Source: Sedimentibacter hydroxybenzoicus DSM 7310 (lineage in GTDB: Bacteria > Bacillota > Clostridia > Tissierellales > Sedimentibacteraceae). Taken from it: a stretch of DNA of 45,082 nucleotides. The translations under genes and the position numbers were made by a program. The notes beneath the pieces were generated by a model. The model was given only the letters and a program-made list of their open reading frames with translations. It was not told where the DNA came from and did not search any database. Positions 27,001 to 34,471 of the stretch are shown piece by piece. Every line of letters starts with the position of its first letter. The stretch's first letter is position 1. The stretch spans positions 1 to 45,082 of the forward strand of contig NZ_JACBNQ010000026.1 of NCBI RefSeq assembly GCF_013403245.1, read 5' to 3'.

Positions 27001-29126
27001 CTGTGTACGGTAAACCTTTCATCAGGTTGCCCTGAATTTAAAGCACTTAAGGAAAAATATACGCTTCCCGGCTTTCCCGTTAACGAAATTGCTCCTGAGG
27101 TTGTTATTGCTGCTACCGTTTGGTCACTTGATGTCCACACAAAATCCTCCGGCTTCTGCCAGGTTGCATTGTTTTTAACGTTGTACCCCAATGAAATTAA
27201 ATCAATACTATTTGAAGATACTTTGTTTTCCGCGGGCCAGTTTTCATATAAAATTTCCAAATACGATTCATCATCAATATATATAATCTGGGGCATGGTG
27301 TATTGCTTTGACAAAGAATATATCAATTCAAAATTATTGTCTTCATTTTCATCAAAATAAATTTCACATACATAATTTGTATCGGATATCAGCGAACTTG
27401 CAGGAGCGGTAAATTTACCTCTGAGCTGGGTAATAAGAAGTCCGTCATTTGCATAAAGGTCAATATCAACATCCGTTCCGTTCTCGCCTATTACTTTTGC
27501 TTTGACAGTCTTTATGCGTCCGTCCTCTTTATATAATGTCAGATAGTCAGAAAGCTCATGATTTTCTTTGAGGGATATGTTTATCTCAACCTCAGCATTC
27601 ATGCTTTTGCCTTGATTCACCTTTATTTCTGTAGCTGCACAATAAGACAGCAGTTCTTTCATACTGTATGATTTAAGTTCAGCCTCTTCAATCCTTGAGT
27701 TGTATGTCATATAATCCTGTTCTTTTCCCGACAAATCAACAGCTCCTGTTACATCTTGTATATCAATATAACCATCAAAATCAGGACCTACTTCGTACAA
27801 AAAGCTCACATCTTCTGAAATTGTTCCTTCCCTTTCAACGGGATACAAGACGGTATCATTTGCCTTTATACTTATGTTGTCTGTCAAAACAGCTTCATTA
27901 AAGGTAACCGTAACAGGTACGCTCTCCCCTAAGTGATATTCACCAGCCGGTGCATTAGCGTTTACCGGAAAAGGATTGATTTTATCCTCAAAATTCATCT
28001 GATTTTGAACATAATTACCATATGCATCATGAAACAAGGTATATACATCACCGTTTATGATTGAATAATTCAGGTTTATGCATATGGAATTAACGGCACC
28101 ATTTGCTTCAGAATTACGACCTATACCTAAATCACTCAATAAAGCATCATTAAATTCAAAATCTATTTTATTTTCCCCGTCTCCCGTATCTATGAGTGTG
28201 CTCCTGTTAAATACAATACTTGAGGGATTTTTTATTATATGCAAGTTAACATTCCCGCTTGCCCCTGATTCATTTAAAAAATATCCTATGGGTAAATTCA
28301 GATGAGAAAATGTACCTATGTCTATCATTTTTCTGACATCTGCTGTTATGGCTGTTGCTGTTGCTATATTTATAACGTCACTTTTGTTAATATATTTGCC
28401 GGGAACATCCGGAAAGCTATCAGCATTTTGGATTGACGATATATCCGCCATAAAAACATCCGCAGCCCCCTCATATATATGTTTAAGATTAAGTGCATTT
28501 TCAATCCTTACGGGGACGGTCATCACTTCTTTATCATTTTCAAACAAAGCGTTGCTGATATCATAGCAGCTTATATAAAGCACTCTGTCTCCTGTCCATA
28601 ACTCTCCATATTCATAAATCTCAGGATTTTCAGCATTATAACTGCTGTCAATTTCAGAAATTTCGATATCTATGCTTTTTTCTGTTTCTCCGGCTTCAAA
28701 TGTTATTCTTCCGTTTGCAACATCTTCATAATGTTTATCTGAAAATGCACTTCCCGGATACACCCTGTAGTAAAAGGATACTTCTCCGGCATTCGGAGAA
28801 TTTAACCTGAATGTAATTGTAGCTGTTGTCTCATGGTCAGAATCAACGTTTATCGGTTCATTAATTTCACAAGACACTCGCGTTCCAAAATCATATCCCG
28901 AAGGTGAGATAACGATATCATCACCCATAATTGAATACAAGCCTATACCTTTATTGTTAAGCTGTTCGGTCAGGGATTGAAGGGCTGCCTCATGAGCTGA
29001 TAACTGTATTTTGTTATCCGGATTGTCAATATCAGTATAAGCAAGACCCGAATATGAATTAAAAATAATACACATAACCAACACAATACATATAATTTGT
29101 TTGCCTTTCTTAGCATGGCGTTTCAT
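21099..29126 (-). CDS. Giant S-layer-anchored surface protein (SLH, Calx-beta-like, Ig-like domains)
   Basis: A 2675-aa secreted protein. A Sec signal peptide (KKGKQIICIVLVMCII..., about residues 7-30) is followed by a Calx-beta-like domain (about 80-160). Several Ig/BIG-like segments include a Big_2-like one (WTSSDQTVAAITTSGAISLTGKPG, near residue 700). A middle region is rich in Tyr/Gly (about 1550-1750). Repeated blades such as GGAAVAWTR and EKAIVAWRS suggest a beta-propeller (about 1850-2100), and CARDB-like segments come next. Three SLH domains lie at about residues 2494-2675 (FKDVRETDWFYDAV, FTDVVPGDYYHDAV, FKDNDLISDYALSA). SLH domains bind pyruvylated wall polymer. The start at 29126 follows AAAGGGGAATTAATT; a longer frame would overlap the TetR gene. 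It lies 38 bp downstream of the TetR gene and is probably co-transcribed and repressed by it. Confidence 0.9.
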   Translation of the reverse strand: MKRHAKKGKQIICIVLVMCIIFNSYSGLAYTDIDNPDNKIQLSAHEAALQSLTEQLNNKGIGLYSIMGDDIVISPSGYDFGTRVSCEINEPINVDSDHETTATITFRLNSPNAGEVSFYYRVYPGSAFSDKHYEDVANGRITFEAGETEKSIDIEISEIDSSYNAENPEIYEYGELWTGDRVLYISCYDISNALFENDKEVMTVPVRIENALNLKHIYEGAADVFMADISSIQNADSFPDVPGKYINKSDVINIATATAITADVRKMIDIGTFSHLNLPIGYFLNESGASGNVNLHIIKNPSSIVFNRSTLIDTGDGENKIDFEFNDALLSDLGIGRNSEANGAVNSICINLNYSIINGDVYTLFHDAYGNYVQNQMNFEDKINPFPVNANAPAGEYHLGESVPVTVTFNEAVLTDNISIKANDTVLYPVEREGTISEDVSFLYEVGPDFDGYIDIQDVTGAVDLSGKEQDYMTYNSRIEEAELKSYSMKELLSYCAATEIKVNQGKSMNAEVEINISLKENHELSDYLTLYKEDGRIKTVKAKVIGENGTDVDIDLYANDGLLITQLRGKFTAPASSLISDTNYVCEIYFDENEDNNFELIYSLSKQYTMPQIIYIDDESYLEILYENWPAENKVSSNSIDLISLGYNVKNNATWQKPEDFVWTSSDQTVAAITTSGAISLTGKPGSVYFSLSALNSGQPDERFTVHSNTLQVIDTDEVFLNVSGWSKNAEIIKGNDAKIYYSTNLHAVNGTATAFYYNLYEAEYEGDEITKGESVLSDTKVFSEETQELYYAVDKQYLNNVSERGKYSYILEISARDIKTDMLFTASASIRVKSLPAKAMLSKPESYYITDEADSFIVKFDIDNYNPDTEVMLTVTRNAETIITKNSISDRDKDITVNIEDVPDLNLYDTYAISLQAKNIYDEAYSYDSYTMYVYNSDALKISINGKNKEKHTMSMDDKLKSMSSEEILNLNRNIALTDDININNEYKWSRLFDKTTWSAEDDSILSLRYKDGGLLSNVDGNTLVLPDAELLLEGLSPGKSSITLRHGLTGMEEKVEVDVDNLKEKLFLFQVYPAQKSNVTYRDGNNSYKEAETDEKGRIAIFEESGIDGDITFKPENGDLYDTYVLSNTELKSKQQGSDYSGLYPQNNIVFKKSDYEAMFYVWRVDSLGRTFLHEGDVTIKGGVYRNGIYCPDAAINGKSGQEEQIVSKTGYEYILKFDQNQFVNDKYDSPVTAEDKIEYIFEVGIPGHFPGFMKVDNETIRFFKKYYDTPVPAGTVFLKGRDKSRIENGISIVSQKLVSDGNETDMPENIIIEDISKSAYISTEMAFNGNRDSSYNVRFYDKKSNLPADLLKTEAEVYEFSDTVLIKNTLDVQRYVSGLEFGEVRSLSMQITVEDDDGLEIINLPSNYNMSRINGISKLSTLESGNLNKLKQDVRSSINGPSMINSDGYADYIQTALGYLSGFKVDSDKLRLEITPTDNPLVFKGVITMGVGQMSQYMRPGVHSRDEKASLLYDYMPDYETFDSSSFIGNSKIYMDAYMGGYGSNSKTYGGGAYFDCEIFYDIDDGEWKIVVLKSFVHVGGGYHYKRIYNTWIGPVPVTAEFLAGGTGQLNLKMVSDGSGAGSTYITELSPYIYIRGFGGVGRDYKVVSLKAGVYGKVSLDQQYLWLRSEQKNSNGQRIVLAGETGIEYEIKLVLVNIEGTYEIGAGSKTWTFNDYNNIKKQYDSIKYNLVLDKHMGLASEEFEGKADFEFPDSNPVFSTDGDMMVYISDMDSHDLNEASVCFSLKSAGVFPEGTEIDASGYADTEAVIDGTKGGAAVAWTRVITDMELKEGSEAAAEDIQNMISGTEIMAGIYDGSEFTSTRLTDNSTADMSPVVASNGEKAIVAWRSLYAGDMSSLLSFDGRDNIMYRVYDGSSWSEEKCLYDGSTDRVNTLNAKMLSDGTSAIVYEVTMEDTDNTEIFCTVIDEDGSILKNIRLSNNEDTDRNPQITSVLFPDDHNEERFVIGWNSFIETSTIRIAVVDGNGNVYTQLETEIEGSYTTDYGSFKFTKGAERLQDLSVVWVQPEFDSEDNYSHALWGRKFLPKGDGLTVSPEIRLLKLDDNNLTDHYDAYVGHEGKINFVLQTTDYNAEEEHSNIIYGQTEYKNEISVEQVYYNRNEILPGNEMPFMFRIYNSGIEPINSLNINFGGIVHEFGAGDYIMPGQYKDINIFYPVPENITDPSYFVTAEYLSSDSDTVSGTIKLDVPDVGIYGIDVVKEAQRERVFSVMLHNNTCSKLTDGKHRVKLYVYDNPDSEATPVVTETISDADSLNMINNGMFSKNILLNEEALQGILNDEGEIPDDGARIFFKTAIEENNEEIEDSNISNDWNYIKIRGLISKNMERASLASRMKSQSGHSSVQVELTNNSMNEISGGTIAVSLKNEDGNIIETKSFGGKTSLVVGGEETFSTTFDFNSEGASFEAVYTAENPDDGKDYSDKTRAGNIPEEYVNPFKDVRETDWFYDAVKFVLENGLMIGTGADTFSPELSVTRGMLVTILHRLEKQPSVANCDFTDVVPGDYYHDAVAWAQQNGIVMGIDDTIFGPDENITREQLVTILYRYFLYISFEAEDMGADLSEFKDNDLISDYALSAMRWAVGKGLIKGRGEVILAPKGNATRAETAMILQRFIEGNR

Positions 29127-29164
29127 AATTAATTCCCCTTTCTTGATATTCCGGATATAAAACA

Positions 29165-29770
29165 TCAGTTTGCTGTTTGTGTCTTCAACTGGTTCAAAAT
29201 CATGCTAATCAGCTTCATGCCATAGTCAGCAAGCTGAAATGAACCCTTTCTCAGACACCAATCATATATTACGCCCCTGATGCAGGTTGTAAGAATCATT
29301 ACAATTTCTTCAGCTGATAAATCACTGTATATCTCTTCTTTTTTCTTAGCTTTATCAACTAAAAATTTCAGACGGTTATAGTATTCTCTTTCAGGCGATG
29401 TAAGAAATCTGACAGTACTTAAATCCTTTATCTGTGATGAATAAATCACAGACATAAATTCTAATCCTATTTCCTTTTCCATAACGGAAAAAACATAACC
29501 GATAAATGCAGCAATTTCTTCCATTGTATTTTGATAATTTCTATCCGGCTTAAAAAAATCAGTATATACTTCATCAACCATCGGAACCATATTATAAATT
29601 AAATCTTCCTTCGTTTTAAAATGAGTATAAAATCCACCCTTTGATGAATTTGCTTCATTTATAATTTCATCCACTGTTACATTGTTGTAACCCTTTTCAA
29701 CAAACAGCTTTCTGGCACAATCTACAATTCTTTTCTTCGTTTCATTTCCCTGAATAATTTTTTTATTCAA
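29165..29770 (-). CDS. TetR/AcrR-family transcriptional regulator
   Basis: About 201 aa with an N-terminal TetR helix-turn-helix (RIVDCARKLFVEKGYNNVTVDEIINEANSSKGGFYTHFKTKEDLI) and an all-helical ligand domain resembling the AcrR/YxaF type. The TTG at 29770 is preferred as start because AGGAGGAAAAT lies just upstream; a longer frame starting at the TTG at 29788 would contain that ribosome-binding site. It is first in an operon with the giant surface protein, and a palindromic operator overlaps its transcription start, so autorepression with control of the surface protein is likely. The ligand is unknown. Confidence 0.9.
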   Translation of the reverse strand: MNKKIIQGNETKKRIVDCARKLFVEKGYNNVTVDEIINEANSSKGGFYTHFKTKEDLIYNMVPMVDEVYTDFFKPDRNYQNTMEEIAAFIGYVFSVMEKEIGLEFMSVIYSSQIKDLSTVRFLTSPEREYYNRLKFLVDKAKKKEEIYSDLSAEEIVMILTTCIRGVIYDWCLRKGSFQLADYGMKLISMILNQLKTQTAN

Positions 29771-29789
29771 AATTTTCCTCCTGAGCAAA

Positions 29790-29813
29790 ATATACAGACC
29801 GTAGTCTGTATAT
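29790..29813. promoter_or_regulatory. Palindromic TetR-type operator
   Basis: The 10-bp perfect half-sites ATATACAGAC / GTCTGTATAT flank the centre CGTA. The site begins 1 bp after the -10 box at 29815-29820 and covers the expected transcription start of the TetR-SLH operon, a classic repressor position. Confidence 0.85.
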
Positions 29814-29814
29814 A

Positions 29815-29843
29815 ATTATAGCTGTTTATTTTAATCATGTCAA
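29815..29843 (-). promoter_or_regulatory. Consensus sigma-A promoter of the TetR-SLH operon
   Basis: On the minus strand it reads TTGACA (29838-29843), a 17-bp spacer and TATAAT (29815-29820), a perfect consensus. Such a strong promoter directly abutting an operator implies tight repression. Confidence 0.85.
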
Positions 29844-29845
29844 TT

Positions 29846-29889
29846 AAAAACACACATTAATTTAAATAATTTAAATAATTAATGTGTGT
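29846..29889 (-). terminator. Rho-independent terminator of the Ku-LigD operon
   Basis: On the minus strand a 13-bp stem (ACACACATTAATT and its complement) with an AT-rich loop is followed by TTTTT. It lies 6 bp beyond the ligD stop codon and just upstream of the next promoter's -35 box. Confidence 0.85.
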
Positions 29890-29895
29890 ATCATG

Positions 29896-32301
29896 TTATC
29901 TGATCATCTGAGTGTTCCGGAAAAAACCTTCCCAAGGATCATCTCTTTCAATTCTCAAGAGTGCATCCTTCATACTGATACCATCAGGAACAACTGTATG
30001 AAGTTCACCCCAGGATATGGGCATGGATACCTTCGCACCTTCTCTCGCTCTCAGAGAATACGGAGCAATGCTTGTAGCACCTCTGGAATTTCGAATCCAA
30101 TCAATAAATATTTTGTCTTTACGTTGAGCTTTTCTTATATTACTCGTGTAGCGATCCGGCCATTTTTGCTCCATAACCTCTGCAACACGCTTTGCAAAAT
30201 CACGAAATACATCCCAGCCTGCCACAGGTTTTAAAGGAAGCACTACGTGATAGCCTTTACCTCCGCTGGTTTTCAGATATGAATTAAGAGATAGTTCATC
30301 AAGAATACCTTTAATATCTTCTGCGCCCTGACGAACCTTGGATAAGTCCATACCTTCATCGGGATCTAAGTCAAATACCATCATATCAGGCTTCTCAAGC
30401 TGTTCAACAACACTTCCCCAAATATGAAATTCCAGTGTTCCCATTTGTGCTTCGTATATAAGACCTGCCGTATTTTCAATGTAAAAATAATCTTCTATCG
30501 TGCCTGTTCCTATACTTCCAGATTCTGAACGCTTCTTATAAAAACAATTTTGAGATACACCTTTAGGACATCGAACAATACTGAGAATTCTATGTCTTAC
30601 ATAAGGAAGCATTCGCTCAGAAACCTTTAAATAGTACCGAGCCACATCTTCTTTTGTAATTTCCGGTTCATTGAAAATTATTTTATCAGGGCTTGAAATC
30701 TTTACTCCTTCAATAATAAGGTTGTTTGAATTTAATTCAGTTATCTTTTCTTCATTTACGGTTGATTGAAGCATCTCCTCTTCCCTTTCCCTTTTTATTT
30801 CCTTCGGATCCTTGTCTGCTCTTAAGCCCTTGTAGCTTGCCTGCCTTAACAGATTATCCTTCGTCCATTCGGCAAATTTAATTTCAGCAACTAATTCCGG
30901 CTCAAGCCACTTAATCTTTTCATTTGATCTGGTGTCAGGCGGAGTTTTAAAAGCCGGCTCCATCCTCTTTATGCTCCCGAATTTATTTTCAAGCACCGTC
31001 ATATCATTTTCACTTATACCGGTGCCTGCACGTCCTGCATATATTAAGTCATCCCCCTCATAAATTCCCAACAACAGCGAGCTTACACCCCTTGCCCTTT
31101 TATCGGAAAGTGTATATCCTCCGATTACAAATTCCTGTCTCTTATCACATTTAAGTTTAATCCAATCCTCGTTTCTTGTTCCTCTGTAAACAGAATCAGC
31201 CTTTTTGCCTATTATACCTTCCATGCCCGCTTCGCAGGCGGCGGCAAAGCTTTCCTTTCCATGCCCTCTGACATAACGGCTGTAATGCAAACCGGGTGGA
31301 GCTTCTTTCATTATGCTTTCAAGCATTTCTTTTCTCTTAATCAAAGGGTGCTGCCGCAAATCCATTCCGTCAAGTGCGAGCAAATCAAATATAATATAAG
31401 TCAGGCTTAAAGAATTCTGATTTTTCATATAATTCTGTAAAGCCTGAAAATCCGTCCTGCCGGAGTCATCCGTAATTACCATCTCTCCGTCAAAAACCAT
31501 AGACCTGCCGTCAGACCAATCAATAATCGCAGAGCTTACGTCATAAAATTGTCTTGAATAATCATTGCCGTTTCTGGTTACCAGCCTTGCATTATTACCT
31601 TCAACAAATGCCACAATCCTGTATCCGTCATATTTTAATTCATAAAGCCAATCCTTTCCCTCGGGAATATTTCTGACTAATTTAGCGAGCTGTACACTGA
31701 CTTCGCTGAAGGGATTTTTAATATTTCTTTCTTCTTTACCATCTTCTATTTCTGCCATGGTTCGCCCGGTTCTGATACTGACGGTAAATCCGGATATTCC
31801 GTCTGTATTTTGAACGTACTCATCCTTTTCCTTCAGCAAAAGCCAGTTATCATTTTTTTCGACCGCTTTTGTTTTTAATCTGATTAAAGCCCACTTTCCC
31901 TTGAGCCGTCTTCCTTTAAGGACAAATTTCAGCATACCTTCATTGAGCCCTTCATCCACATCAACATATGGCTCCCAATATCCTTCATCCCATATCATGA
32001 CAACTCCGCCGCCATATTCGCCCTTAGGTATAGTGCCTTCGAAATTTCTGTATTCCGTCGGATGGTCCTCAACCTGTATTGCCAGCCTCTTATCACGGGT
32101 ATTGTACGAGGGTCCCTTGGGTACAGCCCAGCTAAGCAGAGCCCCGTTCCATTCCAACCGCAAATCATAGTGCTTACTGCGTGCCAGGTGATATTGTATC
32201 ACAAACCGGAGACCTTCTTCGGAATTTTCTGTTTTTCCTTCCGGCTCTAAGGTTCTTTCAAAATTTCTTTTCAGATTGTATTTATTAAGCTTATTATCCA
32301 T
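29896..32301 (-). CDS. ligD: Multifunctional NHEJ DNA ligase LigD (phosphoesterase-ligase-polymerase)
   Basis: About 801 aa in three modules. The 3'-phosphoesterase domain is near residues 25-150 (YHLARSKHYDLRLE, IPKGEYGGG). The ATP-dependent ligase has nucleotidyl Lys223 in ELKYDGYR, motif EGIIGKK and an OB-fold part to about 490. A primase-polymerase domain follows from about 535 to the end (VRHRILSIVRCPKG, catalytic Asp pair in DLDPDEG near 644-648, TSGGKGYHVVLPL). The order matches Pseudomonas LigD rather than Mycobacterium (POL-PE-LIG) or Bacillus (LIG-POL). It repairs double-strand breaks with Ku, probably mainly in spores or stationary cells. The start at 32301 is 4 bp after the ku stop; a longer frame overlaps ku. 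Confidence 0.95.
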   Translation of the reverse strand: MDNKLNKYNLKRNFERTLEPEGKTENSEEGLRFVIQYHLARSKHYDLRLEWNGALLSWAVPKGPSYNTRDKRLAIQVEDHPTEYRNFEGTIPKGEYGGGVVMIWDEGYWEPYVDVDEGLNEGMLKFVLKGRRLKGKWALIRLKTKAVEKNDNWLLLKEKDEYVQNTDGISGFTVSIRTGRTMAEIEDGKEERNIKNPFSEVSVQLAKLVRNIPEGKDWLYELKYDGYRIVAFVEGNNARLVTRNGNDYSRQFYDVSSAIIDWSDGRSMVFDGEMVITDDSGRTDFQALQNYMKNQNSLSLTYIIFDLLALDGMDLRQHPLIKRKEMLESIMKEAPPGLHYSRYVRGHGKESFAAACEAGMEGIIGKKADSVYRGTRNEDWIKLKCDKRQEFVIGGYTLSDKRARGVSSLLLGIYEGDDLIYAGRAGTGISENDMTVLENKFGSIKRMEPAFKTPPDTRSNEKIKWLEPELVAEIKFAEWTKDNLLRQASYKGLRADKDPKEIKREREEEMLQSTVNEEKITELNSNNLIIEGVKISSPDKIIFNEPEITKEDVARYYLKVSERMLPYVRHRILSIVRCPKGVSQNCFYKKRSESGSIGTGTIEDYFYIENTAGLIYEAQMGTLEFHIWGSVVEQLEKPDMMVFDLDPDEGMDLSKVRQGAEDIKGILDELSLNSYLKTSGGKGYHVVLPLKPVAGWDVFRDFAKRVAEVMEQKWPDRYTSNIRKAQRKDKIFIDWIRNSRGATSIAPYSLRAREGAKVSMPISWGELHTVVPDGISMKDALLRIERDDPWEGFFRNTQMIR

Positions 32302-32305
32302 AAAG

Positions 32306-33079
32306 CTATGCTGATTCCTTGTCCTTCTGCGCTTTTTCCACACTTGCCTTCAACGCATCCATGAGGTCGATTACCTTGCCTGTATTATTGTTCTCAGCAG
32401 CAACCACTTCCTTGCCGGAAATTTTTGCCTCAATCAGCTCACGCAGCCTCGTCTGGTATTCATCCTTGTACTTAGACGGATCGAAGGGTGTATCCATTGA
32501 ATTAATCAGAACCTTCGCCATATTAAGCTCCTGTTCCGATACCTCGGATTTTGTGTAGGGCTTTTGCAGCTCTTTAATTTCATCGGCATAAAACATGGTG
32601 GAAATAAGTATGCCTTCCTGCCGGGGAATGATTGCCATAAGCGTATCCTTCGTGCCCATGACGGTCTTTCCTATGGCTATCTTCTGTTCTGCCATAAGCG
32701 CAGAGCGTAAAAGCTCAAAGGCTTTTTCGCCACCGGCTTCGGGGGCTGCCTGATATGTTTTTTCATAATACACAGGAGAAATTTGATCTAATTGCGCAAA
32801 GTGCAATATCTGAATGGATTTATCTTTTTCTGTCTTAATTTTTTCTATTTCTTCGTCTGTGATAACAACGTATTTATCCTTATCATATTCGTATCCTTTT
32901 ACTATATCCTTGGATGTTATTTCCTTGCCGCAATGCCCGCAGGTTTTCTTGTACTTTATTCGGCTGTTATCTTCCTTGTGTAATTGATTAAAATGAATAT
33001 CATTGTCCTGAGTAGCCGTATACATTGCGATTGGAATTGCCACCATCCCGAAAGTTATTACCGATTTACGTGATATCAT
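32306..33079 (-). CDS. ku: Ku-type DNA end-binding protein
   Basis: A 257-aa bacterial Ku homodimer-forming protein that binds double-strand DNA ends and recruits LigD. Seen are the N-terminal SVITFGMVAIPIAMYTAT strand (SISFGLVNIPVKLY-type), KTCGHCGKEI near residue 45, the KGYEY motif and a Lys-rich C-terminal tail. The start at 33079 follows CGGAGGTGACAATATG. It is first in a two-gene operon with ligD. Confidence 0.95.
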   Translation of the reverse strand: MISRKSVITFGMVAIPIAMYTATQDNDIHFNQLHKEDNSRIKYKKTCGHCGKEITSKDIVKGYEYDKDKYVVITDEEIEKIKTEKDKSIQILHFAQLDQISPVYYEKTYQAAPEAGGEKAFELLRSALMAEQKIAIGKTVMGTKDTLMAIIPRQEGILISTMFYADEIKELQKPYTKSEVSEQELNMAKVLINSMDTPFDPSKYKDEYQTRLRELIEAKISGKEVVAAENNNTGKVIDLMDALKASVEKAQKDKESA

Positions 33080-33152
33080 ATTGTCACCTCCGGGGATATT
33101 ATTTCCCAAACGAACTGTAAGTATTCGGTAAATATAGAAATATAGAAGAACC

Positions 33153-34028
33153 TTATGGTCCTTCTATGTTGATGTCTATAAATCTGTTACCCCTGCCCCA
33201 GACCGACACAATCGGTATTATCTTTACAAATGCGGCTTGGTCTATTTCTTTAATACATTTCTGTATCATTATTGACTGACTGGGTGAACAAACCGTTTCC
33301 ATCTGAACCTTTTCAACGTTTGTATATCCGCCCTTTACCGTAAAAAGAGTTACTCCTCTTCCTAATTTATGCATTATAAATTTGCTGATATCCTCGTATT
33401 GTGAGCTGATTATTTCAAGCTTGTACAATGTAGTACCAAACCCAAACATTACATAATCACAAACCTTTGTTACTATCATCTGACTGATTACGGAATAAAG
33501 GGCTATGTTTCTTCCGAATGCGAATGCGGAAATAATTATTATGATACCGTCTAACATCAGCATAATATAGCTTACATTTATGGCGGGAAAGAGCTTCTTG
33601 TTTAAAATTCTCGCTATGGTGTCAGTCCCTCCGAAGGAAAAGCCTTTCCTTAGTATCATTCCCACACCTATACCGTAGAAAATTGAAAAGTATATTGATG
33701 CGAGGAGTAAATCATTTTCCACAAATTTGAATTCAATATTTTGCATCACCAGCAAAACGGTGGGATACATAATTGAAAGAAATATTATCTTTACAATTTC
33801 CTTTCTGCCCATAAGCAGATAGGCAATAATTAAAATTATAAATGTAAAAAGATAGTAAATATATGAATAGTTAATATTAATATACTTCTCCAAAATAATT
33901 GCTAAGCCCGTTATACCGCTTGTTACTAATCCGTTCGGCTTCAGTATGTAATTAACTGAAAATGCCGTAATCACACATCCTGTGATTAAATAAACCATGT
34001 TGTAAAATAGCTTCTTTATATTTTCCAT
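33153..34028 (-). CDS. YitT family membrane protein (DUF161/DUF2179)
   Basis: A 291-aa protein with about five or six N-terminal TM segments and the YitT signature GFSFGGTDTIARILNKK near residue 130. A C-terminal cytosolic DUF2179 domain follows (LGRGVTLFTVKGGYTNVEKVQMETVC...FVKIIPIVSVWGRGN). Its role is not established; related proteins are suspected transporters. The start at 34028 was chosen for GAGGAAAGAATG; an in-frame ATG 15 bp upstream overlaps that ribosome-binding site. A decayed small ORF and its promoter lie directly upstream and may supply the transcript. Confidence 0.9.
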   Translation of the reverse strand: MENIKKLFYNMVYLITGCVITAFSVNYILKPNGLVTSGITGLAIILEKYININYSYIYYLFTFIILIIAYLLMGRKEIVKIIFLSIMYPTVLLVMQNIEFKFVENDLLLASIYFSIFYGIGVGMILRKGFSFGGTDTIARILNKKLFPAINVSYIMLMLDGIIIIISAFAFGRNIALYSVISQMIVTKVCDYVMFGFGTTLYKLEIISSQYEDISKFIMHKLGRGVTLFTVKGGYTNVEKVQMETVCSPSQSIMIQKCIKEIDQAAFVKIIPIVSVWGRGNRFIDINIEGP

Positions 34029-34059
34029 TCTTTCCTCATACAATATCTGTTTATCAGAT

Positions 34060-34169
34060 TTACTCTATAATCACTTCTTTATTGTTAATATCAAGAATTG
34101 AAGTTTTGCACGTTCCGCCTAAACTATCCTGAACTATTAAAAATCATCATCTATTATGATTTTTTTTAT
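34060..34169 (-). pseudogene. Decayed 36-codon small-protein gene upstream of yitT-like gene
   Basis: A GGAGG ribosome-binding site (34177-34181) is followed after 7 nt by ATA where an ATG would be expected. The frame then reads IKKIIIDDDF before a stop. A -1 shift at the run of five T continues into IVQDSLGGTCKTSILDIN and ends about 7 codons later at TAA. One lost T plus one ATG-to-ATA change would explain it. Alternatives are sequencing error in the T-run, a programmed shift, or chance. The peptide family is not recognised. The stop codon lies about 30 bp before the YitT-family start. Confidence 0.4.
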
Positions 34170-34187
34170 TTTAATACCTCCATAATA

Positions 34188-34216
34188 AATATAACTTTTT
34201 TTCTATAATTTGTAAA
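34188..34216 (-). promoter_or_regulatory. Sigma-A-type promoter upstream of the decayed ORF and YitT-family gene
   Basis: On the minus strand, TTTACA (34211-34216) and TATATT (34188-34193) are separated by 17 bp. The predicted transcript would begin at or next to the GGAGG of the small ORF, leaving almost no leader. Confidence 0.6.
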
Positions 34217-34220
34217 CTCA

Positions 34221-34256
34221 ATTATAAGCAAAATTCATATGAATTTTGCTTATAAT
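34221..34256. promoter_or_regulatory. 36-bp perfect palindrome abutting a -35 box
   Basis: Two 18-nt arms without a spacer (ATTATAAGCAAAATTCAT and its complement) end 4 bp upstream of the TTTACA -35 element. No T-run follows on either strand, so a protein-binding site is more likely than a terminator. The rest of this gene-free stretch, 34257-34381, is AT-rich with nothing I can identify. Confidence 0.6.
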
Positions 34257-34381
34257 AGATCGTATCATCTCCCTACAATTTAAAGTATGTTTTTTTACTT
34301 TAGTTAAATCATTATATTATTTGAGACCTTCTATTTCAAATGTTACGTTAAAATTGTATCATATTTGTTTCGTTTGCTGAT

Positions 34382-34437
34382 AAAAAAATGAACTGATGCC
34401 CAAAATTAATATACTTTCAGCAACAATTCACTTTTTT
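34382..34437 (-). terminator. Probable terminator of the KAS/CoA-transferase operon
   Basis: On the minus strand AAAAAAGTGAATTG can pair (with two G-U pairs) with CAGTTCATTTTTTT across a loop of about 28 nt. It starts 35 bp beyond the alpha/beta hydrolase stop. The loop is long, so the call is moderate. Confidence 0.5.
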
Positions 34438-34471
34438 AAATTTTATTTTTAAATATAAGCCTTGCTCATCA

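Noticed and set aside
32302-32343. A longer LigD start overlapping ku
   Set aside because: The longer frame overlaps the end of ku. The ATG at 32301, 4 bp after the ku stop, begins directly before the conserved N-terminal region.
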